Below the pieces are notes generated by a model, which worked only from the letters and a program-made list of their open reading frames with translations, was not told where the DNA came from and searched no databases. A stretch of 64,000 bases of DNA from Primulina eburnea (Eukaryota > Streptophyta > Magnoliopsida > Lamiales > Gesneriaceae), in the NCBI RefSeq assembly GCF_022965805.1, contig NC_133117.1, positions 7,278,183 to 7,342,182 on the forward strand. Reading direction: 5' to 3'. Position 1 is the first letter of the stretch. The number at the start of each line of letters is the position of its first letter. Shown one piece after another: positions 10,578-20,660 of the stretch. The position numbers and the translations under genes are program-made.

Positions 10578-12465
10578 TGTAAGGCCTGAGATTACTGATA
10601 TTGTAATCAGAAAGTAATTATTGATGATTAATGTGATTATATATAGAAGCTTGAAGAAGATATGAGTGATATGGAATAAGAAGTGAAATCATGTGCATGA
10701 GTGGGAGGCCAGAGATTCTGGCGCATATACGCGGTTGTAGTGCGCGCATATGCAGGAGCTGTGCGAGAAGCCATTGTGCCGGACAGAACATTGTGCTGTT
10801 CTCCTCTCTACACGAGCTACTACAGGACGTAAGTTTTATTGATTTCTGATATCGTTTGAAATTATGATATGGAAGGAATTGGATATGATTCACATATGAT
10901 GTTCTTGACATAGTACACATCGTATAATTGAAACCGGATTGAATAATAGATACTGTACGGAATTATTATGATTTTCGGAAGGAATTGATTGAGATTTGAT
11001 ATCAGATTTGTATCGTTACTGATTACGAATTGAGAATTGCTTATTATTATGTGTTCTGAATATACTGATCAGTATATAATTGAAGTCAGATCGAATAACA
11101 GATTGTTTATACAAGTGTTATGAATTATCAGATTTGAATTGATTGAAATGATGCAGATTGGAGATCAGATTGAGTTTGATTATGAGTTGAGACTGATATC
11201 TATTGATATTTATATTGCTGAGTATATTGAGATTGTGCGGTTATGCAGTTGAAACAGAATTAGACTGAGTTCTGATTTTATCTGATATTGATTGGGATAT
11301 ATGTTGATATTGTATATTCAATTGTCATTGCCAGATTGATATTGACAGGCTTTGGATTCAAGATTGTGACAGAATCAGATTGACAAAAAAAAGGTATAAA
11401 TCAATGTCACACGGGAGATCAACTTGAGTTAGATTTAACTCCAGTTTCCCTAAACCAAATACTTTACGTATTGCATTGAGGTTTATGATTTCTGAGATTA
11501 TATGCTTAGTCTATTGATTTATAGCAGAGCATATATGGAGTTATGGGCTGATGTGCCTAGTCTTTAACTGATTGTTTTCATACCTTTGCATTACCTGTTT
11601 GAGTATGCTTATTCTATGGATGTATAGAAAAGCAGTGAATACCGGATAGCTATTGAGTGAGAGTCACTGACAGAAGGGCTAGATTGTGATAGAATGGTCA
11701 CTGGTCCATTGCACAATTGTCAGAATAGGATTGGCTGATACGCCAAGTCTTTGGCGGATGTGCCAAGACACTGGACGTTTGGTATATCGATGTACTTAAG
11801 AGACAGAGCGGTCCTGAGTACTGATTACTCGATATTGAGCAGACCAAGTCCAGGAATAGGAACGTACCGCCACCGCGAAAAGAAGAGTAGGTGGGAGACT
11901 TGTTATGTTCTTATTCAGACCGGGATCCCTAGATGAGAGATGAGTCGAGTCTGACAGATCGAGTCAAGAGTGTGATTTACAGATTTGTATTGATTCATAT
12001 TTCGTAGATTACGATTCATGTTTTTATTATAGATTTATATCGATTCATGTTTTTAGATTATGATACATGTCTCGATATCTGTTTTATGCTTTTATATGAT
12101 CGCATGTATACATGATTTATACTGGATTTATTCTCACTAGAGTTATCCGGCTGTTGTCTTGTTTGTATGTGTGCATGACAACAGGTGGGACAGGATCAGT
12201 GTCAAGAAGAAGATGAGAGATCGAGATTAGCGTGGTGATTCCGGACTTGGATATAGATAGGTTTCAGCACTGAATATGTAATAGTTGAACCTTAGTTTGA
12301 TTTGAATATATGTTGTACGAGATTTTACTTTTATACTGATTTGTATATTAGATGAATTCCATTACATTCCGTATTTAAAGAAAAAAAATTTATGACCCAA
12401 ATTACTTGATTTGTATATTGATCCTAATGATGATTAAGAAGATGATTAGCGTCCGGGTCCCCACA
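10578..12465 (+). repeat. Gypsy 3' LTR (1,888 bp, internal deletion)
   Basis: Aligns with the 5' LTR but lacks the part corresponding to about 4679-5108, i.e. most of the palindromic array and the TA repeat. The junction lies near 10797-10803 (ATTGTGC next to TGTTCTCC); short GTGC-like homology is present at both ends of the deleted part. Scattered substitutions elsewhere. Confidence 0.9.
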
Positions 12466-12470
12466 ATAAT

Positions 12471-13249
12471 TGAAGCTAGGACTTTTCCGTTTACCTCTTC
12501 AATTACTTCTTATCCTCATTTACCATTAATTTATTAGTGAATAGTTCAATTTATAATTCAATTATAAATTAATTGGGCCTACACTCAGTTCTAGAATTAA
12601 CAAATGAGATAATTATCTTTCTACTTCTCGCAAGAAGGAATGAATTCCATGTCTGTGAATTCATATTCACAGCCATTAATTTCAAATGTAAATCTAAAAT
12701 GCAAGTATTGATAATGCATAATTGCAGACTTTAAACAAGCAAATCAAAAATCACATTGAAATGAACATGGGTTTATAATCACATCAAGATTCATATTTAT
12801 TCATATATGATCATCTTTATGATTTAATTTAAATTTCATAGTAACAACGAAATTTATTATGAAATGTCTAATTAAATCGGTCTAAGTCCTACATAATCTC
12901 ATTATATATAAATGTCCCCATCTAGATGTCTCTACATCGATAGTCCGGATAAGACGGTCACATTCTTAATGTTCATGGGCCGCATTGTTGATGCTTTAAT
13001 TAAAGATATCATAATTTAATTAATTTCATCACGGACTTAATTTAAGTTTATTATCTATAATTTTAATCCTATTGCATATATAACTTTTATATATACTAAA
13101 ATCATGGTTACATCCAATAAACTAGGGATTTTTCTATGATATTTAAGACAATAAATTTCATGTAAATATGTTCAATAATAAATGTCACTTTTATTAATAA
13201 TATAAAAACATAGTCTAATTACAATGCTTTTAGGCCACTATTCTCAACA
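12471..13249 (-). repeat. 3' LTR of outer Copia, second part
   Basis: Continues the LTR after the Gypsy insertion and ends TTCTCAACA at 13249. It is followed by the purine-rich tract (minus-strand reading GGGCAAGAGAGAGAT) that primes plus-strand synthesis. Confidence 0.9.
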
Positions 13250-13263
13250 ATCTCTCTCTTGCC

Positions 13264-16158
13264 CTAAAGCGTATGAGACATGTCTTTAAGTCCCATATTC
13301 ATCATATGCCTCTCAAACACTTTTGCAGGCAGTGTCTCAGTGAATGGATCGGCGAGGTTGTCACCAGACGCAATCTTGAGAATGGAAATGTCACCTCTTT
13401 GTACTATCTCTCGAATCAAATGGTACTTTCTTTTTATATGCTTCGATCTCTTGTGAATGCGAGGTTCCTTTGAATTAGCCACCACACCACTGTTATCACA
13501 CCACAAAGTGAGTGGATTTTCTATATTTGGAACAACTTCCAAATCATATAGGAACTTCTTAAGCCATACAGCCTCTTTAGCAGCTTCAGAAGCAGTTATG
13601 TCTTTGGCCTCCATGGTCGAGTCGGCTGTGTTGGATTGTTTTATGCTTCTCCAGACTATGGTATTGTCACCAAGAGTAAAAACTGATCCAGATATCGACT
13701 TTCGAGAATCTATGTCTGATTGAAAATCAAAATCAGTGTAACCGTCTATTTTAAGGTCTCTACCCTAATAGACAAACATATAATTTCTCGTTCTCCGAAG
13801 ATACTTGAGAATGTTCTTTACCGCTATCCAATGATCCATACCAGGATTCAACTGAAAACAGCTGACTATCCCCACAGCATAACATATGTCTGGCCTAGTG
13901 TGCGTACATAAGGCTGCCTACTGCAGAGGCATAGGGAACACGTCTCATGTCCTCAACTTCTTGCGGTGTCTTAGAACACTGCTCCTTGGAGAGGATGATT
14001 CCATGTCGGGTTGGTAGATAACCTTTCTTGGAATCTTGCATTCTATAACACATTAACATCTTATCAATATAAGAAGCTTGAGACAATGCCAACAATTTGT
14101 TCTTACGATCTCGAACCCAATCCTTTACTATAGACAGTTTTTCTACATCATTCCCAATGAGCAGAATATCATCTACGTAAAGCACTATGAACACCACATT
14201 TCCATCTTTGATGTGCTTGTATACACAAGGCTCATCAACACTTTGATCAAAGCCCTATGATTTAATTGTTGCATCAAATCTATGGTTCCAAGATCTTGAG
14301 GCTTGCTTTAGTCCATAAATGGATCTAAGTAATTTGCAAACTTTTTGCTTTCGACCTTATGTTGTAAAACCTTCTGGTTGCCTCGTGTAGATTTCCTCAT
14401 CCAGATGACCATTCATAAAGGCCATCTTGACATCCATATGCCATATCTCATAATCAAAATGAGCAACAATCGAAAGTAAGATGCAGATAGATTTAAGCAT
14501 GGCTACAGGAGAGAAAGTCTCTTAATAATCGACTCCCTCTCTTTGGGTATAACCCTTTGCAACCAATCTTGCTTTAAAAGTCTCTACTTTCCCATCTACA
14601 CCTCTCTTTCCCTTATAGATTCATTTACACCCAATAGGTCTAATCTCTTCAGGTGTATCTACAAGAACCCAGACAGAATTAGAGTACATCGACTCCATTT
14701 CTTGGTTCATAGCTTCAAGCCACTTTTCTTTGTCAGGATCTTCCATTACATGTTGAAATGACAATGGATCATCTTCCACCCCATCAGTGACTGCAACATT
14801 TGCCTCTTCGTCTTGACGATAGCGGATGGGTAGTCTCACTACTCTCCCACTGCGTCAAGGTGAGAATATATCTTGACTTGGTTTAGTGGTATCGTTAATG
14901 GTTTCCTTAACAATATTTGTTGTACGTGGAATGATCTCATCATTAAGTAACTCCTCGAGTACAATCTTACTTCGAGGTTTGAAATCGGTCATATAATCAT
15001 TTTCAAGAAAAATGGCATTTGTCGATAAAATTACCTTTTTTTCTTGAGGATCATAAAATCAACCTCCTCTCGTTCCCTTGGCGTATCCCACGAACAAACA
15101 CACTTTTGAACGTGGATGCAATTTCCCAGTCTTTCCTTCCATCACATGTGCTGGGCACCCCCATATGCGAAAATGAGATAAACTAGGTTTTCTCCCATTC
15201 CACAACTCTAGAGGTGTCTTCTGCATTCAAAATGTAAGTGACCGTCTCTATTGCATAACCCCAAAACGAGATTGGCAGTGAAGAGTAGCTCATCATAGAT
15301 CTCACCGTATCAAGCAAAGTACGATTTCTCCTTTCAGCGACACCATTTTTTTGAGGGGTACCAGGTGCTGTGAGTTGGCATAAAATACCATGCTCTAGCA
15401 AATAATATTTGAACTCAGTATCAAGATACTCTCCATCTCGATCGGATCGAAGACATTTCAAAGATTTTCCTAGTTGCCTTTTGGCTTCCACATGAAATTC
15501 TTTGAACTTTCCAAAAGTCTCAAATTTTCTATGCATGAGATAAATATATCAATAACTTGAATAATCATCTATAAAAATGACAAAGTACTCATGACCACCT
15601 CCAGCTTGTGTAGCCATAGGACCACATACATCACTATGTATAAGCTCTAGTGGTTCTTTGGCCCTATTTCCCTTTGCAGAGAAAGGTCTCATAGTCATTT
15701 TTTCTTCTAGACAAGATTCACAAACAGGAAGAGTGTTAACATTTAACTCTTTTAAAGGACCATCCTTTACAAGTCTGTTTAATCTTTCTAAGGAAATATG
15801 CCCTAACCTTAGGTTTCATAAATATGTTTTATTTTCATGAAAAACCTTTTGCTTTTTAGTTTTAGGATGTTCTACTTTAAATATTTCGACATTAAGCAGT
15901 GGTTGTTCATTTGGTCTTAGAATATATAACTCATTTTTCATTAATGCAGTACAAATCATACATCCATTTATTAAATAACAATCTCATTATTATTAAAAGA
16001 AAGCGAATAAAATTGTTCATGCAATTTTGATACAGAAATCAAATTTCTCCGAAAACTAGGTATAAAATAAACATTGTTCAAAACCAAATATTTATTATTA
16101 AATCTGAGTTTAACAACTCCCACTGCTCTTGTCGAAACCACTAAACCATTGCCTACTC
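13264..16158 (-). pseudogene. Outer Copia pol relic (INT, RT, RNase H)
   Basis: Read from 16158 downwards: a GAG-preINT-like stretch (about 15971-16158, FIPSFRRNLISVSKLHEQ); an integrase core (15183-15536) with LRSDRDGEYL and GTPQKNGVAERRNRTLLD carrying the second Asp and the Glu of the D,D-35-E triad; RT fragments (about 14621-14839, then 13895-14197 with the YVDD box in LYVDDILLIG and later YASAVGSLMYAH); and RNase H (13264-13614, LWCDNSGVVAN...HLIREIV) ending in MSHTL and a stop just before the purine tract. Frames change between 14.2 and 15.2 kb and stops interrupt the RT, so no polyprotein can be made. The family resembles the plant gag/pol family often annotated in cucurbits and asterids. 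Confidence 0.88.
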
Positions 16159-17148
16159 TCATCGTGAATGACCCATCGACAAGCTCTTCATAAGAACTAA
16201 GTATCTGCAGAGAAGAACAACGTGATTAGTAGCACCCGAATCAACTATCCATACAGAAGAATCAATGGTTACTAAACAAGATTCTAGAACAAGTAAATCA
16301 TATTTATCTTTCTTCTTCTCTTTTAGGTCAGCAAGATACTTGGGACAGTTTCTCTTCCAGTGACCATCAATCCCACAATGAAAACATTTTCCTTTGGGCT
16401 TTGCAGTGTTGCCTTTCTTTCTGTCTTTGGAACTCTTCCAATTCTTTTGCTTTTTCTGAATTCCATTTCCTTTCCATTTATTCTTCCTTTTCAAACTAGA
16501 TTTGGAGGAATATGTCTTATTCTCGACAACATTTGTCTCACCTTCTTGAACTTTTCCAATGGAAATAGCCTCAAAGGTTTGCAACTCGTTGAGCAATTGT
16601 GTCATGTTATAATTGAGCTTGTTCATGACATAGTTGCTCTTGAATTGCAGGAAACTAGGAGGCAATGATTCTAAAATCATACTCACTTGTGTACCATCAT
16701 CTATGGTCGCACCATGAGTTTCAGCTTCAGTTAAGAAATTAACCATTTTCAAAACATGCGCACCAACTTATTGCCCTTTTTTCATTTTAGCATTCATAGC
16801 ATTCTTAATGGCCTCATGCTTAAATTGACTAGATCGCTGGCCAAACATTGCTTGTAGAGAATCCGTTATCTGATAAGCATTCTCTACATGCTCGTGCTTT
16901 AACCTAAGCACGTCATTCATTCAAGCTAACATGTAGTCTTTTGCTTTGTTGTTTTCCACGATCCATCAAGCATAAATTTCTCGTACACTACGAGAAGCAT
17001 TCAAAGATGGATAAGGAGGACATTCTTCCGTTAAGACAAACTTGAGGTTCTCATAGGCGAGGTCAATGTTAATGTTACTCTTCCATTTTAAAAAATTTTC
17101 GCCAGTCAACTTTTCATTAAGTAAAGCAAAAACGGGACCGGAAATCAT
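16159..17148 (-). pseudogene. Outer Copia gag and protease relic
   Basis: An ATG at 17148 starts MISGPVFALLNEKLTGENF, a Copia gag N-terminus (UBN2-like). The frame is broken between about 16966 and 16752. Then follow a gag middle part, a CCHC zinc knuckle (CFHCGIDGHWKRNC, about 16346-16389) and the protease active-site segment VDSGATNHV close to 16230. It would package RNA and cleave the polyprotein in an intact element; here stops and frameshifts inactivate it. Confidence 0.85.
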
Positions 17149-18075
17149 GATTGCTGAAATATAAAAGTGACATTTAATCAATTGAACAAATATCAAATTT
17201 AGGAATAATAAATATGATGTATGATACAATATATTTATTTCATCAATTCCGAGGAAATTTAATCTCGCATTTAAAAAGTAATCTTAGGGTCGAACGAATT
17301 AAATGACGATTAAATTAGACTATCTCTATTAATAAATAAAACACTAAAATATCTTATATCTTCACTTTTATTTATTAATTACCATTTAATTTAGCCTAGA
17401 TGCATTTAAACAATTTAATTGCATCTTTATGAGTGTAACCCACAATTTCAGATTTTAAAACTCAATCCATAATTTCCACCTTAGGGTAGATAAAGTATGA
17501 ATTCAATTAAAAATCTTATCATTTCAGAAACTAAGCCTTGAATTTTGATTTAAATGAAAACCTTCCTTAAGGAGGACATCCTATGCGTCACTAGGCGCAA
17601 TTTAAATATCACGTTGCTTTTGTTAATAGTGGAGACCATAGAATTTATTGTCATATATTAATCTCTCACTCATTATAATAATTAAAGTTTCTCAAACTTT
17701 TAATTATTTAATTAATTAAATCATTTAATGATTTAATTATAAAAATTACGATCTTATTTTTTTTTTTAAATACAACATGTGTACATTATCACATAATGAA
17801 TATCATAAAATTTAAATCTAATTTAAACATGATACAAGATATAAATAAATATAAAAGTAGATATTGTTGAAACTCGTAATTTTCCTTATTAGCATTAATT
17901 GAAAATAAAATTATCAAATTAATTAAACCATTTATTTAATTTCAAATTAACTTCATAAATCAATTAATTGTAAAATATTTTACATTTTAAAAAAAACTCA
18001 ATGATATAAGTTAATTGGGCCCAATACACAATTATTATCTTAAAAAATGCTTGACCCATTTTTTTTAAAATTAAA
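17149..18075. other. Outer Copia 5' leader region, non-coding
   Basis: AT-rich sequence upstream of the gag start (minus strand) with no ORF or RNA gene seen. It is part of the internal region between gag and the PBS, now interrupted at 18076-24570 by the SINE and inner Copia. Confidence 0.6.
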
Positions 18076-18092
18076 AACGTTGCATCTGTTGA

Positions 18093-18180
18093 GACCGGGC
18101 TTCTAGCCCAAGATTAGCTGGCCTCCCACCCCGGGTTCGATCCCCCTCCCCTGCGTGAGTTGTAATCAAAAAAAAAAAAA
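18093..18180 (+). mobile_element. Short tRNA-derived SINE inserted at inner-Copia junction
   Basis: About 72 bp of GC-rich sequence with an A-box-like stretch (CAAGATTAGCTGG) and a B-box (GGGTTCGATCC), followed by about 16 A. It is flanked by a 17-bp direct repeat AACGTTGCATCTGTTGA at 18076-18092 and 18181-18197. The repeat contains the Copia target GCATC plus the first LTR bases TGTTGA, so the SINE inserted after the Copia, across its left edge. It is not a functional tRNA: no cloverleaf and a poly-A tail. The family is not recognised. Confidence 0.78.
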
Positions 18181-18191
18181 AACGTTGCATC

Positions 18192-18467
18192 TGTTGAAAT
18201 AATATATTTTAATATGGAAAAAGTAATAGTTGAATATTTGAATGTTGAAAATAAGAGTTGTAAAGTTAGAAATTTGTGTGTGATGATGTAGGTAATGATG
18301 TATTTTATTTTTGGATTATGTGTAATGAAACTCTATAAATAGATCTCTCATTTGTGAAGAAAATCACAATTGAGTAGAGAGAAAAATATTATAAAGTGTG
18401 TAGTTTGGTAAATTTTGAGAGTTTGAGATTTTTACTTTTTACCATAAATTTTTACTTTTTCACAACA
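18192..18467 (+). repeat. Inner Copia 5' LTR
   Basis: 276 bp, TGTTGAAATA...TTCACAACA. A TATA box TATAAATA lies at 18334-18341, so transcription would start about 30 nt later within the LTR. Confidence 0.95.
18334..18341 (+). promoter_or_regulatory. LTR TATA box
   Basis: TATAAATA in both LTRs (second copy at 24433-24440), the only good core-promoter motif in the short LTR. Confidence 0.7.
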
Positions 18468-18480
18468 CGTTATCAGCACG
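18468..18480 (+). promoter_or_regulatory. Putative primer binding site of inner Copia
   Basis: CGTTATCAGCACG directly after the LTR. It is not the usual TGGTATCAGAGC but a sequence common in this plant Copia group, perhaps using an internal tRNA segment (inference). Confidence 0.5.
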
Positions 18481-18535
18481 AAGCTCTAAAAGTCCTACAT
18501 ACTATTCCAAGCTCCAAACAGAAGAAAAAGGTAGC

Positions 18536-18925
18536 AAAAGTAATAATATTTATTTTACTGTTATTTATTTATTGTGTATTTATTTAATATACAATATAAT
18601 GTTATTATTAGAAATAATAAAAATAAATTTTTCATAAACTTGTTATAAATCCTGGGAGGATGTTAAGACGACATCCCACACTCCCGGTAAGGGATACGAC
18701 AAGTATAAAAGCCTATACGGTTTTTAAACAAAAAGTAATAATATTTATTTTACTGTTATTTATTTATTGTGTATTTATTTAATATACAATATAATGTTAT
18801 TATTAGAAATAATAAAAATAAATTTTTCATAAACTTGTTATAAATCCTGGGAGGATGTTAAGACGACATCCCACACTCCCGGTAAGGGATACGACAAGTA
18901 TAAAAGCCTATAAGGTTTTTAAACA
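18536..18925 (+). repeat. 195-bp tandem duplication in Copia leader with hairpin
   Basis: Unit 1 at 18536-18730 and unit 2 at 18731-18925 are almost identical. Each ends with a dyad: CTGGGAGGATGT pairs with ACATCC and CTCCCGG about 15-25 nt later, predicting a stem-loop in the genomic RNA between the PBS and gag. This is where packaging or dimerisation signals of retroelements usually sit (inference). Confidence 0.88.
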
Positions 18926-19375
18926 AAATAAATTATGACACTCATTATAATATTATGATATGATATACATAATTATTTAAACATGTCTAATATTATATAC
19001 ATCATATTATTACCATAAAATTATACAAATACATACATTTATTTTTTGTACACCAACGGTCATAAACGGTAACAAACGGCTAGTTTTTGCCCTATAAATA
19101 TCATCTCACAAACACATTCAATCACTCCAACTTTCTCTTCTTCTCTAAAAATTATTCATCATCAAATTTTTCGAAGAAAAAAGAAGATGACTTTCTCGAG
19201 GATATTTTTAATTATTTTGGTTATCATACTCACGAGTCTTGTATTTATCCAAGAATATCCTCCTCGTGCGTTTTCTTTATTTTTACAAATACTTGTACTT
19301 GTTGTTTATCCGTTACTTTGTATTGCAATATTTATTAACTAATAAAATGCATCGTAATTTTTTTTTAGTACCACC

Positions 19376-20533
19376 ATGTCAAATTTAACAAAGCTCGAAT
19401 TTATTGCGCTCGACATCACGGGAAAGAATTATATGCCATGGACTCTAGATGTAGAAATGCATCTTGAGTCATTGGGTCTAAGCGAGACCATTAAAGAAAA
19501 TGGCATATGCACGTCACAAGAAAAGGCAAGAGCCATGATATTTTTCCGTCGACATCTCGACGATGGATTGAAATGTGAATATCTGACTGAAAAAAATCCC
19601 ATGGCTTTGTGGAAGAGATTAAAAGAAAGATTTGAACATATAAGGGAAGTTATACTTCCGACCGCCCGGGATGAATGGAACACACTGAGATTCCAAGATT
19701 TTAAAAAAGTCAGTGATTACAATTCGGCGATGTATAGAATAATCTCGCAATTAAAATTTTGTGGACATGAGGTCACAGAATCTGAGATGCTTGAAAAAAC
19801 ATTTTGCACATTTCATGCATCAAATATTACTCTACAGCAACAATATAGAGTACGTGGATTTGCGAGATATTCTGAACTCATCGCCTGTCTTCTTGTGGCG
19901 GAAAAGAACAACGAGCTATTAATGAGAAATCATCAGTCCCGACCCACTGGATCAACAGCATTTCCAGAAGTAAATGCTGTAAGTAAAAATGAATTTATAC
20001 CTGGAAACCAAAATCAATTTCAAAGACAAGGTTTTGGTCGAGGTCGAGGTCGAGGTCGAGGTCGTGGACGTGGACGTGGACGTGGACGTGGACGTGGACG
20101 TAGAATTGGTCGTGGTCGTGGACGCGGCCGTGGTTTTGAAAATAATAGAGATAGTTATTTTTATAACTCATCTCAAAAGAGCGTCCCAAACCATCCACAG
20201 AAAAGACATCATGAGAATACAAGTGTTAATGAGAATCACTCAAAAAGATATGAAAGTTCTTGTTACAGATGTGGTACTCCAGGACATTGGTCCAATGTTT
20301 GTCGAGCCCCTGAGCACCTTTGTAAACTTTATAAAGAATCATTAAAGGGGAAAGAAAAGGAGACCAACTTCACGGAACGCAGTGACCGTTTGAGTGATTC
20401 AACTCATCTTGATGCTGGTGATTTTATGAATGATTTCTCTGGAAATGATCAACATGTTGGTGGGATAGAAATGAACAATTTTGATGCTCTCAATGATTTT
20501 TCTGAAAATGAACAATATAGTGGTAGAATATAA
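19376..20533 (+). CDS. Inner Copia gag polyprotein
   Basis: Intact 385-residue ORF starting at the ATG in ACCACCATG. Residues 1-190 form the UBN2-type Copia gag domain (LEFIALDITGKNYMPWTLDV, WKRLKERFEH, then YSELIACLLVAEKNNELLM). A low-complexity RG block (about residues 222-252, GRGRG) comes from a CGAGGT/GGACGT repeat in the DNA. A CCHC zinc knuckle CYRCGTPGHWSNVC lies near residues 296-309. The tail holds two copies of a DF..DFS.N.Q..GGI-like repeat. Gag forms the particle and binds RNA. It ends in a normal stop 127 nt before the protease/integrase ORF, so gag and pol are in separate ORFs here. Confidence 0.92.
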   Translation: MSNLTKLEFIALDITGKNYMPWTLDVEMHLESLGLSETIKENGICTSQEKARAMIFFRRHLDDGLKCEYLTEKNPMALWKRLKERFEHIREVILPTARDEWNTLRFQDFKKVSDYNSAMYRIISQLKFCGHEVTESEMLEKTFCTFHASNITLQQQYRVRGFARYSELIACLLVAEKNNELLMRNHQSRPTGSTAFPEVNAVSKNEFIPGNQNQFQRQGFGRGRGRGRGRGRGRGRGRGRGRRIGRGRGRGRGFENNRDSYFYNSSQKSVPNHPQKRHHENTSVNENHSKRYESSCYRCGTPGHWSNVCRAPEHLCKLYKESLKGKEKETNFTERSDRLSDSTHLDAGDFMNDFSGNDQHVGGIEMNNFDALNDFSENEQYSGRI

Positions 20534-20660
20534 ATGTACAATAATTTGTTTTTCATGTATTCATATAATAATGTTTTATTGTACAATTATGATATGTGTT
20601 ATATTTATATATGTATTGTCAGTAATTTTATTTCATTGCATATTTTTTTGAAGTACAAAT
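20534..20660 (+). other. Gap between inner Copia gag and pol ORFs
   Basis: 127 nt, very AT-rich, no ORF. It contains possible acceptor-like TTGTCAG and TTTTTTTGAAG sequences before the pol ATG; an intron-like role in pol expression is possible but not shown. Confidence 0.5.

Larger units (their letters stand above)
4459..12465 (+). mobile_element. Gypsy LTR retrotransposon nested in Copia LTR
   Basis: LTRs start TGTAAGGCCTGAG and end GTCCCCACA: 5' LTR 4459-6776, 3' LTR 10578-12465. Target duplication ATAAT at 4454-4458 and 12466-12470; the empty site TTCATAAT|TGAAGC is preserved in the right Copia LTR near 29561. PBS at 6782-6793, gag at 7174-8076, polypurine tract just before 10578. The gag style and the integrase HHCC relic look like the Tekay/Del chromovirus group (inference from memory). 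The pol is reduced to relics, so it is non-autonomous. Confidence 0.93.

Noticed and set aside
13264..17148. Endogenous plant pararetrovirus
   Set aside because: Domain order gag-PR-INT-RT-RNase H with LTRs, PBS and TSD is a Copia retrotransposon; no movement protein or coat features.
18093..18180. tRNA gene
   Set aside because: Has A and B box-like words but no cloverleaf or anticodon arm, carries poly-A and long target duplications; called a SINE.
19989..20345. Frames with DVDVDV or HVHVHV runs on both strands
   Set aside because: Shadow frames of the CGAGGT/GGACGT repeat that encodes the RG block of the Copia gag.
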